Below are positions 14,425-22,883 of a DNA stretch of 25,652 nucleotides, piece by piece. The notes under the pieces are model-generated. The model had not been told where the DNA came from. It worked only from the letters and a program-made list of their open reading frames with translations, and searched no databases. The DNA comes from CG1-02-35-72 sp036170135 (lineage in GTDB: Bacteria; Bacteroidota; Bacteroidia; Flavobacteriales; Flavobacteriaceae): contig JAVHOP010000142.1 in assembly GCA_036170135.1 (NCBI GenBank), forward strand, positions 1 through 25,652, in the 5' to 3' direction. Position numbers and translations under genes: made by a program. Every line of letters begins with the position of its first letter. Within the stretch, counting starts at the first letter, position 1.

Positions 14425-15774
14425 TTATTTGCCCATCGGAATTAATCCTTGTGGAAATTGAATGAGGCTTTCTGCTCCATTTTTACCGACACTAGCTACA
14501 CCAAAAAAGTAATTATCTATCACAATATTATCAAGTGTGAATTGGGTTAATTTACCAACAAATCGGCTGTTTTGCCATTGTGGCGCTGTGGTATCGCGCC
14601 AATAAATTTTATAACCTAGCAAATTGTCATCGTCAATTGCATCCCATTTTAAAGTTGTTGAAGCTTGAACAGCGCCACCTATTAAAACGTGATTTGGTTG
14701 GGCTGGTGCCGATGCCAACGACGCCAAAGTTAAGCAATTAACAGCGGTCAGTTTAGCTGCATATTCAAAGTTGACCCCTTCTAAAACATCGCCATATTTA
14801 ATGCCCTTTTCTATTCGAATATTTTGATGTTGACGGTTGTAATTTTCATGAGCCTCCATAATTCTAACACCCGTAAAACCTAAATCGTTAAACGGACGAT
14901 GGTGTCCACCTCTTCCAAAACGATCCAATCGATAAATCATCATGGGTTTTAAATTGGTCATATAGGTTTCGGTTAAACGGACTACATACCGCGCTAATTG
15001 CCTAGATTGTCCATCGACTTCGCCTCCATAAAAGCGCATACTCCTAATCTCTTTTTCGGATGTTGCAGGTGAAATTGCTTCAGAAAACACCCTAAAAGTA
15101 CTGTTATCTATAACACCATCAATACCCTCTATATTTCCAATCATATCGTTATTTAAAACACCAACGAGTTCCCACCCTTGTTCTTTTGCAAATTTTGCCA
15201 AACTGGTACCTCCATGCAAACCTTGTTCTTCGCCTGATAAACCGACATAAATAATGGAAATTGGAAACTTATATTTGCTCAAAACCCGAGCGGCTTCGAT
15301 AGTTCCGGTTAAACCGGTTGCATTGTCATTCGCTCCCGGTGAATCTGAAGTCGCATCATTTGGATCTGAAACTCTCGAATCTATATCTCCAGTCATCATC
15401 ACATATTTATTGGGATATTTTGTGCCGCGTTGAATCGCTAATACATTTACGATTTCAACATCTTTAAAAATGCGCTTGCCATCTTGAGTAACTAAAGCCT
15501 TTTGGTAGCCGACTTCCAAACAATTATTACAATCTTTTGAAATTTTATCGTATTCATTCTTTACCCAACGTCTTGCGGCACCTATGCCTCGGGTTTTTGA
15601 AACGGTATCCGATAAGGTATGACGTGTACCAAATCCTACTAAAGTGGTAATATCTGCTTTAATGTGATTGGCTTTTGGGGCCGTAGCAATGTCGGTCAGC
15701 ATTTTTGAAAACTCGGTTTGCGAAAAGGTCAAGCTTGTTGTAAACAGAGCTATCAATAAAATTTTAAATTTCAT
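14425..15774 (-). CDS. Secreted M28 family zinc peptidase with C-terminal Fn3-like domain
   Basis: This 449-aa protein has a signal peptide (residues 1-18, cleavage near FSQ). Its peptidase domain carries the M28 co-catalytic zinc pattern: an Asp in GDIDSR (130-135), bridging Asp150 in GANDNATG, the Glu pair 182-183 in GEEQG, Asp210 in NNDMIG, and His291/292 in GRGGHH. M28 enzymes are aminopeptidases or carboxypeptidases, and glutaminyl cyclases share the fold. The first ligand, normally His in an HxD motif, is Asp130 here. Residues ~360-430 resemble a fibronectin type III domain. The protein lacks a T9SS sorting domain, so it is probably periplasmic. It starts 22 bp after ltaE, which suggests co-transcription. 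Confidence 0.85.
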   Translation of the reverse strand: MKFKILLIALFTTSLTFSQTEFSKMLTDIATAPKANHIKADITTLVGFGTRHTLSDTVSKTRGIGAARRWVKNEYDKISKDCNNCLEVGYQKALVTQDGKRIFKDVEIVNVLAIQRGTKYPNKYVMMTGDIDSRVSDPNDATSDSPGANDNATGLTGTIEAARVLSKYKFPISIIYVGLSGEEQGLHGGTSLAKFAKEQGWELVGVLNNDMIGNIEGIDGVIDNSTFRVFSEAISPATSEKEIRSMRFYGGEVDGQSRQLARYVVRLTETYMTNLKPMMIYRLDRFGRGGHHRPFNDLGFTGVRIMEAHENYNRQHQNIRIEKGIKYGDVLEGVNFEYAAKLTAVNCLTLASLASAPAQPNHVLIGGAVQASTTLKWDAIDDDNLLGYKIYWRDTTAPQWQNSRFVGKLTQFTLDNIVIDNYFFGVASVGKNGAESLIQFPQGLIPMGK

Positions 15775-15796
15775 AATTATTTAGTTTGAGTTGTTT

Positions 15797-16822
15797 TTAT
15801 AGTTTGAGATTATCAATAACTTGAATCGTTTTTTCAACCATATCAAAGGTAACTGCAAGATGTGTCACCATCCTCAATTTACCACTTCCCATAGAACTGA
15901 TTAAGATATTTTTATCTTTAAGCGCTTTAATAAAGGTGTTTTCGCTGACTGATTTTTCAAGATTAAAGATAATAATATTGGTTTCTATAGGCTCTACTTT
16001 GCTGACAAAAGATGATTTTTTTAGTGCTTCACCAATTTTTTTAGCGTGTAAATGGTCAATCGCCAAACGCTCAACGTGGTGGTCTAAAGCATAAATTCCG
16101 GCTGCAGCCAAATAACCAACCTGTCGCATAGCCCCGCCGAATAATTTACGAATGCGATAGGCTTTTTTAATATGCACTTCGCTTCCTAATAATAGCGAAC
16201 CAATGGGCGCTCCCAAACCTTTTGACAAACAAATTGAAATGGTATCGAACAAATTGCCATATTGTTTTGGCGATTCCTTTTTAGCGACTAAGGCGTTAAA
16301 CAAACGGGCTCCATCTAAGTGAAAAGCTAAGTTATTTTCTTTGCAAACTTGTTTAATTTTTTTGAGTTCTCCTATATCCCAACAAGCGCCTCCACCTTTG
16401 TTAGTTGTATTTTCTACAGCAACTAAGGATGTTTTTGCTAAATGAATATTATGGGGATCATTAATGGCCGCTTTTACTTGTTCGGCAGTAAACATGCCGC
16501 GATGACCATCTAAAAGACAACACGAAATTCCTGAATTAAATGCTGCACCACCTCCTTCAAAATTATAAACGTGCGCCCATTTGTCACAAATCATTTGTTC
16601 ACCGGGTTGTGTGTGGATTTTAATGGCAGTTTGGTTGGTCATAGTTCCCGAAGGAAAAAACAAAGCAGCCTCTTTGCCAAAAAGTTTGGCTATTTTTTGT
16701 TGTAAAATAATGGCGGTTGGATCGGCATTAAAAACGTCGTCTCCCACTTCGGCATGAATCATCGCCTCAAGCATTTCAGGAGTTGGAATGGTTACGGTAT
16801 CACTAATTAAATTGACAATCAT
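15797..16822 (-). CDS. ltaE: Low-specificity L-threonine aldolase
   Basis: This 341-aa PLP enzyme splits L-threonine or L-allo-threonine into glycine and acetaldehyde. The N-terminus (NLISDTVTIPT) and EVGDDVF (25-31) are diagnostic of the family. Asp170 in HLDGAR should hold the pyridine nitrogen of PLP, and Lys201 in CLSKGLGAPIG is the Schiff-base lysine. Length is normal (about 330-350 aa). It is cytosolic and heads a likely operon with the M28 peptidase and msrA. The upstream 110 bp contains two heptamer arrays but no clear consensus promoter. The assignment is firm; stereospecificity cannot be judged from sequence. Confidence 0.93.
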   Translation of the reverse strand: MIVNLISDTVTIPTPEMLEAMIHAEVGDDVFNADPTAIILQQKIAKLFGKEAALFFPSGTMTNQTAIKIHTQPGEQMICDKWAHVYNFEGGGAAFNSGISCCLLDGHRGMFTAEQVKAAINDPHNIHLAKTSLVAVENTTNKGGGACWDIGELKKIKQVCKENNLAFHLDGARLFNALVAKKESPKQYGNLFDTISICLSKGLGAPIGSLLLGSEVHIKKAYRIRKLFGGAMRQVGYLAAAGIYALDHHVERLAIDHLHAKKIGEALKKSSFVSKVEPIETNIIIFNLEKSVSENTFIKALKDKNILISSMGSGKLRMVTHLAVTFDMVEKTIQVIDNLKL

Positions 16823-16827
16823 TTTGA

Positions 16828-16862
16828 ATTAGTTTTAAGTTTTGAGTTCTTAGTTTTGAGTT
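16828..16862. repeat. Heptanucleotide tandem array (5 units) before ltaE
   Basis: Five consecutive 7-bp units of consensus nTnAGTT (plus strand; AACTnAn on the minus strand) end 5 bp before the ltaE start codon. Length (35 bp) and period match the array at 11146-11180, but the unit sequence differs. Confidence 0.85.
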
Positions 16863-16902
16863 ATTATTTTTAAATATTAAATTATGAGATATGTATTATT
16901 TC

Positions 16903-16930
16903 GATACTTGATTCCAGCTACTTGATACTT
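16903..16930. repeat. Degenerate heptanucleotide array (4 units)
   Basis: Four 7-bp units of consensus GATACTT can be read. Units one and four are perfect, unit three has two changes and unit two is strongly degenerate. The array ends 2 bp before the metalloprotease stop codon and lies 40 bp from the array at 16828-16862. Confidence 0.6.
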
Positions 16931-16932
16931 TT

Positions 16933-19332
16933 TTAATAACTATAACAACCTATTGGCGAACCATCAGGAATTTTTGGACTCGGAATAAGTTTAAAATTCT
17001 CAGGATGTGCTACATACTGGTTTATTTTAGCCGACATATCTGCATCATACATTTGTTGTACACCACTTGTTTTTCTGTTTTTCAAATAGCCCGACAAGTC
17101 GTTTAATTTAAATTTTACAATGGCGTTAACTTGCGGATAAGTATCAACTTGACTCGCTAAATTAAACAAGTATTTTAAGGTTTCGTAATTAATAGCATTT
17201 TGTAATTCAATTTGATAGGCATCTTTAAGCGACGATTTAAAAGTCTGATTTATCAAGGCATCTAAAGTTTCATCAAATCCCAATTGGGTTTGATCTTTAC
17301 TTTTTTGAAGTACCAAACGCGCCGCACGCTCAGGATTTAATAAGATTGAGACAATCATTTCTGATGCGGTTGAAACGGCGCTTAAATCGTCAAATGTCAA
17401 TCCGGTTTTACCGTCAAAAGACTCGCGTGTTCGCTCAAATCCTGTCGCACGAGGAGGAAATAAATCTCGTATGGCTTTTGGAATTTCTAAGGTTTCAACA
17501 CTCATACTGTTTAATAATGCCTTTAATGCTTCTTTCTGATCGCTTGCACTAACTTCTTTGTTTGTAAAAAGTTTTGCACCTTTAACAGCGTAATTATAAT
17601 CAAGTCCACCAATTAATTTCACGGTGGCTTCTACTTGGTAACGGTGTAACAAATACAGCGGAACAAATACATCTTCCAAATTTGAATACGGTTCACCCGA
17701 TTTGATATTAGCTACCGAAAAGTTTTTTATCGCTAAAGCGCGGACCGTTAATAAACGTTCTAATTCCTTTGGGGCGCTTGTTCCATTATCCCATAAATGG
17801 GCATAAGGTGATGCACCACCAATTGATCTGGCATCAGCATCAGTCAAAAATTTAAAACCATTTTGTTCGGCATTATTTAATAAATTTTGTAATTGTACAG
17901 CTTCATTTGTCGCAAATTCCGAATAGGCATAAGTAGCTATAATTTTATCCCAATCGCCAATTCCGGTGGAATAGGCTTGACTAAAATCTAATTTTCCATC
18001 ATTGCTAGTAATATATGGAAATGGATAATCCATAACCGATGCATTATGATTGATACTGGCTGCAAAATTATGTTGAAACCCGAGTGTATGCCCTACTTCG
18101 TGGGCGGCTAGCTGGCGGATACGCGCCAAAGCCAATTGCAATGCATCATCATCATTGGTATCACCCTTTTTGTATTGTGCAATTAATGCCGTAGCTATTA
18201 AAAAATCTTGACGGATGCGCAACGATCCCAAACTCACATGACCTTTAATAATTTCACCAGTTCTTGGGTCGCTTATGCTGGCACCATAAGACCAACCTCT
18301 GGTAGAACGATGCACCCATTGAATGACGTTGTATCTTAAATCTAATGGATCGGCCCCTTCGGGAAGCACTTTTACCTGAAAGGCATTTTTAAATCCGGCA
18401 GCTTCAAAAGCTTGATTCCACCAGCTGGCACCATCTATTAAAGCGGAACGAATCGGTTCTGGTGCACCGCGATCTACATAATAAATAATGGGTTTAACGG
18501 GTTCACTAAATGCTTCTTTTGGATATTTTTTTTCTAAGCGATGACGACCTATAAATCGTTTAATAATTGATTGATTAACAGGTGTTGCATAATCTAAATA
18601 CGAAAATTGATATACGCCACTTCTCGGGTCATAAACTCTTGATTTGTAATTATTATCGGGCAATTCAACGAAAGAATAATGTTGATAAACTGTTACCAAC
18701 GAAGCCGTTGGTGTTACACTGCGAATTTCGTAACCTCTAGGAGTACCTGCAAAAGTTAAAAGCACGTCAAATTCATCATTTTTAGGAAAGGCTCTGATGC
18801 GTTCTAAATTAAAAGCACTTTTAGTTTTATCGAGGCTATATTGACCTTGATTATTTTGCTGTAAGCGATTGGCAACGCCATGAAAATCTTGCATAAAAAA
18901 ATCGGATGCATCTACTAAGTAATGCCCATTTTTAGTTTCTATTATTACAAAACCGAATAACACAGATTTTGCAAATGCTTCGCTCACAGAATTTTTTTCG
19001 TCAATATTATCGGTAATGGCTCTATAATCTTGATTGGGTTGAATTAGCAGCAGTTTGTTGCCGGCTTTTATGAATTTGACTACTTTTTCTCCCCCCAATT
19101 GACCGCGGTCTAAGCCGATATCATTTGATCCGATTCCTTGAGATAAAGCCGAAACCAGAAGAAACTCCTGATTAATTTTATCGACTTCAAGAAAAATTTT
19201 ATCGGTATTATCATCGTAATAAAATGTAAAATAACCACTATAAGTTTTTACGTTAGGCTTGTCTTTAAAAAATTGACTAAAAGCTGGTTGAAAGCCGATT
19301 ATTAGAAATGAGAATATTAATAATTTTTTCAT
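16933..19332 (-). CDS. Secreted zinc-dependent metalloprotease (DUF5117/DUF4953 type)
   Basis: This 799-aa protein has a signal peptide (residues 1-19, ending AFSQ) and a metzincin active site HEVGHTLGFQH (411-421), in which three His bind zinc and Glu412 is the base, followed by a Met-turn (Met433 in SVMDYP). The N-terminal region (about 25-200) resembles DUF5118/DUF5117 and the catalytic part DUF4953, an arrangement common in Bacteroidota. Substrates are not known. There is no T9SS sorting domain, so a periplasmic location is likely. It begins 14 bp after pxpC on the same strand and is probably the last gene of the 5-oxoprolinase operon. Confidence 0.87.
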   Translation of the reverse strand: MKKLLIFSFLIIGFQPAFSQFFKDKPNVKTYSGYFTFYYDDNTDKIFLEVDKINQEFLLVSALSQGIGSNDIGLDRGQLGGEKVVKFIKAGNKLLLIQPNQDYRAITDNIDEKNSVSEAFAKSVLFGFVIIETKNGHYLVDASDFFMQDFHGVANRLQQNNQGQYSLDKTKSAFNLERIRAFPKNDEFDVLLTFAGTPRGYEIRSVTPTASLVTVYQHYSFVELPDNNYKSRVYDPRSGVYQFSYLDYATPVNQSIIKRFIGRHRLEKKYPKEAFSEPVKPIIYYVDRGAPEPIRSALIDGASWWNQAFEAAGFKNAFQVKVLPEGADPLDLRYNVIQWVHRSTRGWSYGASISDPRTGEIIKGHVSLGSLRIRQDFLIATALIAQYKKGDTNDDDALQLALARIRQLAAHEVGHTLGFQHNFAASINHNASVMDYPFPYITSNDGKLDFSQAYSTGIGDWDKIIATYAYSEFATNEAVQLQNLLNNAEQNGFKFLTDADARSIGGASPYAHLWDNGTSAPKELERLLTVRALAIKNFSVANIKSGEPYSNLEDVFVPLYLLHRYQVEATVKLIGGLDYNYAVKGAKLFTNKEVSASDQKEALKALLNSMSVETLEIPKAIRDLFPPRATGFERTRESFDGKTGLTFDDLSAVSTASEMIVSILLNPERAARLVLQKSKDQTQLGFDETLDALINQTFKSSLKDAYQIELQNAINYETLKYLFNLASQVDTYPQVNAIVKFKLNDLSGYLKNRKTSGVQQMYDADMSAKINQYVAHPENFKLIPSPKIPDGSPIGCYSY

Positions 19333-19346
19333 GTTATGAGAATTTT

Positions 19347-20204
19347 TTATAAATGTATTAATTTAAATTTAATTTTTTGACACGTATTTTTTTGTGCCAA
19401 TTTTGAAATGGCATCTTCACTTAATTGTAAAATTCGCGGATAACCGCCTGTAGTTTGGCAATCTTTCATCAACGCCATCAATTTTCCGCTTTGCGTTAAT
19501 TGCACCGTGCCTGGCATCACTGCCGAAGTCAGAATTTCGTGTTTATGAACGAGGTTTAAAACCTCTTCAAATTGATATCCCATACGGCTATTTTTAACAA
19601 TTTGAAAAGTAGCCGAAAGCAAAATATCTTGCTGTTTTGGCGTCAATAACTCAAATTCAGGACCTTTATAAGCTTCTAAAACATCCGATTCAAAATGCTG
19701 TATATCTACCTTGATGCTCGAATGTCCGAAGCGAAATATTTTTAATTGTTTGCCAATGGGCAAAATAACACCTTTATTTAATTTCACTAAATCAGTTATG
19801 CCTTTAAAGGCCGCGTAACTGTTTAGTTTTTGTTCGGTTTTAAATCCATTTTTTACAGCCAAATAACTTCTACATCCATAAACTGCTTTGCTAAAAGTTA
19901 AAATATCACCCATTTTAACGGACAATTTTGTTTGCATTTTTACCGGGATATTGTTTAATTTAGGCAACATATCGGCACCGGCAATGGCAATAACAGCTTC
20001 TTTCTGAAATAATAAAACAGGTCCAATTAAGGACATTTCTAAAACGGCGTGATGTGAACTGTTTCTTATCAATGCATTCGCTAAATTTGCGCTCACCTCA
20101 TCCATAACTCCAGAAATGGGTACGCCAATTGAGGCGTATCCAAAGCGACCTAAATCTTGGATGCTATCAAAATAACCAGGCTTTATGACTTGAATGCTAT
20201 GCAT
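19347..20204 (-). CDS. pxpC: 5-oxoprolinase subunit PxpC (KipA-like)
   Basis: This 285-aa subunit of the ATP-dependent 5-oxoprolinase, together with PxpA and PxpB, opens 5-oxoproline (pyroglutamate) to glutamate. The N-terminus has the family pattern PGYFDSIQDLGRFGY with GVPISGVMD. A conserved C-terminal segment reads MPGTVQLTQSG...DCQTTGGYPR. It belongs to the biotin-dependent carboxyltransferase-like superfamily but is not a carboxylase. It is slightly shorter than the E. coli protein (about 310 aa). The start codon overlaps the pxpB end by 8 nt, so translation is coupled. The protein is cytosolic. Confidence 0.93.
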   Translation of the reverse strand: MHSIQVIKPGYFDSIQDLGRFGYASIGVPISGVMDEVSANLANALIRNSSHHAVLEMSLIGPVLLFQKEAVIAIAGADMLPKLNNIPVKMQTKLSVKMGDILTFSKAVYGCRSYLAVKNGFKTEQKLNSYAAFKGITDLVKLNKGVILPIGKQLKIFRFGHSSIKVDIQHFESDVLEAYKGPEFELLTPKQQDILLSATFQIVKNSRMGYQFEEVLNLVHKHEILTSAVMPGTVQLTQSGKLMALMKDCQTTGGYPRILQLSEDAISKLAQKNTCQKIKFKLIHL

Positions 20205-20928
20205 GATAAATTTCCATTTTAACGATATAAGTCTGTTTTTCTACAGCTTTAGAGATTTTATAATATTCATCTTTTGAAATCTCAAAAAATTTAATTTTAT
20301 CGCCAGCTTTTAAAAAACAAGGTTCCTTTAAATTCACATCAAAAAAAGAGATTGGGGTTTTTCCGATAATATGCCAACCTCCCGGACTTTCCATTGTATA
20401 AACGCCAGTTTGTTTGCCTCCAATTCCAACCGAGCCTTTAGGTACATTTAAACTCGGATTTAACTTTCTAGGCAAATGCAAAACTTCTGGCAAACCACCT
20501 AAATAAGGAAATCCCGGTAAAAATCCTATAAAATGAACCGTGTATAAAGCTTTAGTATGCAAATCAATTAGTTGGTCAATAGAAAGTTTTTTTGCATTGA
20601 GATAAAATTCTAAATCCAATCCAAATTCGGCATCATAACAAACAGGAATATGCCAGATATCGCACTCTAAATTTTTAATATTCCATTCAATATTATAAAT
20701 ATTTTTTAAAATATCGACTTGTTTATTGAAGTCAGTTATGGGTTTTTGAAAAATGATTGTCAACGAATTATATGCTGGCACCAAGTCAGAAAATCCTTTA
20801 AAATGCCTTTTGATTTTTTTTTTGAAAATTAAGATATCGTCTAAAATTTCGTCCGTAATTTTTGCTGGCCATTCTATTAAAATAGCTTTATTTCCAAAGG
20901 TTTTATATGAGGGGTTAAATTCTTGCAT
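20197..20928 (-). CDS. pxpB: 5-oxoprolinase subunit PxpB (KipI-like)
   Basis: This 243-aa subunit carries the family core GFLPGFPYLGGLP, LPRKLNPSLNVPKGSVG, the GKQTGVY segment and SPGGWHIIG. In Bacillus the homologue KipI also inhibits the sporulation kinase KinA, a role not expected in this organism. I place the start at ATG 20928, not at the in-frame TTG one codon earlier, which leaves 6 nt after the pxpA stop. With PxpA and PxpC it forms the 5-oxoprolinase complex in the cytosol. Confidence 0.93.
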   Translation of the reverse strand: MQEFNPSYKTFGNKAILIEWPAKITDEILDDILIFKKKIKRHFKGFSDLVPAYNSLTIIFQKPITDFNKQVDILKNIYNIEWNIKNLECDIWHIPVCYDAEFGLDLEFYLNAKKLSIDQLIDLHTKALYTVHFIGFLPGFPYLGGLPEVLHLPRKLNPSLNVPKGSVGIGGKQTGVYTMESPGGWHIIGKTPISFFDVNLKEPCFLKAGDKIKFFEISKDEYYKISKAVEKQTYIVKMEIYHA

Positions 20929-20934
20929 CAATTG

Positions 20935-21666
20935 TTAGTTTATGCTGATATTCTTTTCTTTACACCTTTTGTGAATATGATTTAATATCGAAACGGCATT
21001 GATATTATCGCCGTGAATGCAATAGGTTTCAGCCTTAATTTCGACGATATCATCCGACAAACAAGTCACTTTCTGCCGAGATGCCATGCTGTAAAGTTGG
21101 TTAAAAACAGCTTCGGGGTCGGTAATCACAGCCTCATTTAACTTTCGTGAAACCAATGTTAAATCGTTATTATAACGTCTATCCATAAAGGCCTCGTATA
21201 TCACCGTCACCTTATTTTTTTCGGCAATTTTTGCTAAAACAGAATGGTATGGTGCAAATAATATCAATTTTGGATCGATTTTTATCAATGCATCTACTAT
21301 TGATTTTGCAATATCAGGTTTAATTGTAGCTTCATTATAAAGCGCGCCATGCGGTTTTAAATGATGTAATATCAATCCTAATTTTTCAGCCTCAATTTTT
21401 AAAGCATTTATCTGATTAAAAATGCTATCGGTCAATTCGGCTTCTTCCATTTTAATTACAGTTCTGCCAAAATTTTCTTGATCGGGATAAGAAGGATGTG
21501 CCCCAATTTTAACATGATATTTATTTGCTAGATTCAGAGTTTCAATCATCGTAAAAACGGTTCCGGCATGACCGCCACACGCCAAATTACAAGAACTGAT
21601 TAATGGCATAATTTGAGCATCGTTGCCAATACCTTCGCCTAAATCGCAATTAATATCTAATTTCAT
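20935..21666 (-). CDS. pxpA: 5-oxoprolinase subunit PxpA (LamB/YcsF family)
   Basis: This 243-aa subunit has the family signature LDINCDLGEG at its N-terminus, then SCNLACGGHAG and KIGAHPSYPD. LHHLKPHGALYN and a late segment with YCIHGD follow, a His/Asp-rich deacetylase-like barrel. Length matches the E. coli protein (about 244 aa). Its ATG shares one base with the stop of the transporter gene (TAATG), so the two are translationally coupled. This places the transporter firmly in the 5-oxoproline operon. Confidence 0.95.
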   Translation of the reverse strand: MKLDINCDLGEGIGNDAQIMPLISSCNLACGGHAGTVFTMIETLNLANKYHVKIGAHPSYPDQENFGRTVIKMEEAELTDSIFNQINALKIEAEKLGLILHHLKPHGALYNEATIKPDIAKSIVDALIKIDPKLILFAPYHSVLAKIAEKNKVTVIYEAFMDRRYNNDLTLVSRKLNEAVITDPEAVFNQLYSMASRQKVTCLSDDIVEIKAETYCIHGDNINAVSILNHIHKRCKEKNISIN

Positions 21667-22883
21667 TAGAAACTACTTATAATTTTAATCAAACTTTTTA
21701 TACTTAAAAACAAGATTATCAATATAATAATTATAGATATCACATTCTGAATTTTTGTATTTCTATAACTTCCCAGAAGTGTAGTTTTATTAGATAACCA
21801 CCAAATAAATAGGGCTATAATTGGCAATAAAATACCGTTTGCAACTTGTGCAAATTTGATGATGTCAATCGGTTTAAACCCGATGGAAGAAAACAATACG
21901 CCAATTCCTAAAATAGTCATCCAAACCGCTCTAAACTTTGTCGATTTTAAATCAGATGACCAATTAAAACAATTTGTAAACACAAAAGCTGCCGCTAAAG
22001 GAGCGGTAATTGCCGAGGTAATTCCAGCTGCAAATAAGCCAAAAGCCAAAATATAGGTAGCAAAACTACCAAAAAGCGGTTCCATACCTTTGGCTAAATC
22101 GGTGGCATTAGAAATGTTGTTTATACCCGAACTAGCTGCGGTAATGATAATGGCTATAGAAATGATGCCACCCAAAACAATTGCAATAAAAGTATCTTGT
22201 TTTAAAAATTTTAAATCATTTGCACTGTGCCATTTAGCTTTTACCAAGGCTGCGTGTAAAAAAAGGTTGTAAGGAACAACTGTAGTGCCAACCAATCCGA
22301 CGATAGTTAATAGACTTCCTTTTGGAAAAACAGGAATGAACAATCCACTAAGAATCTTACCTATATTTGGTTTAGTAATAATCATGGTGATGATGAACGC
22401 TAAACTCATTAAAATCACTAATCCTACAAGGCTCTTTTCTAAAATTTTATGATTTCCAAAATACAGCAATGTAAATGCGATAATTCCAATGATGAGACTT
22501 TGAAAATTTATATGGTAATTAAAAAGCATTAAAGTGTCTTGTGGAAAAATCGCCGAAAGGCCTAACACCCCTCCACTAATATTTCCGGCTTCGTATGCTG
22601 TATTTCCGATGACAATGGCTACCAAAATTATAATTATTGCAAAAATTTTATATAATGGCGATTTAAATTCGTCTTTAATAATACTTGCCAATCCTTTTTG
22701 TGTGATAAGTCCCAACTTTGCTGCCATATTTTGCAAAACAATAGTAATGATAACCGATAAAACCATTGTCCATAATAGTACATAACCATATTGTGCACCG
22801 GCAATAGAGCATAAGGTTACGGTTCCCGGACCTATAAAGGCAGCAGTTACTAGCGTAGCTGGACCAAATTTAATAGCTTTCAT
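21666..22883 (-). CDS. NRAMP-family transporter lacking the metal-binding motifs
   Basis: This 405-aa inner-membrane protein has about 11 hydrophobic segments and a LeuT-like NRAMP fold. The N-terminal pattern FGPATLVTAAFIGPGT lines up with the MntH TM1 segment, but the metal-binding DPGN is GPGT (residues 18-21). In TM6 the canonical MPH is VPY (203-205). Three of the metal-coordinating residues (Asp, Asn, Met) are therefore missing, which argues against Mn2+/Fe2+ transport. It overlaps the upstream DUF2891 gene by 4 nt (ATGA) and pxpA by 1 nt. Bacillus subtilis ycsG, in the ycsF-kipI-kipA cluster, is a related case. Import of 5-oxoproline or another amino acid is my inference. Confidence 0.85.
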   Translation of the reverse strand: MKAIKFGPATLVTAAFIGPGTVTLCSIAGAQYGYVLLWTMVLSVIITIVLQNMAAKLGLITQKGLASIIKDEFKSPLYKIFAIIIILVAIVIGNTAYEAGNISGGVLGLSAIFPQDTLMLFNYHINFQSLIIGIIAFTLLYFGNHKILEKSLVGLVILMSLAFIITMIITKPNIGKILSGLFIPVFPKGSLLTIVGLVGTTVVPYNLFLHAALVKAKWHSANDLKFLKQDTFIAIVLGGIISIAIIITAASSGINNISNATDLAKGMEPLFGSFATYILAFGLFAAGITSAITAPLAAAFVFTNCFNWSSDLKSTKFRAVWMTILGIGVLFSSIGFKPIDIIKFAQVANGILLPIIALFIWWLSNKTTLLGSYRNTKIQNVISIIIILIILFLSIKSLIKIISSF

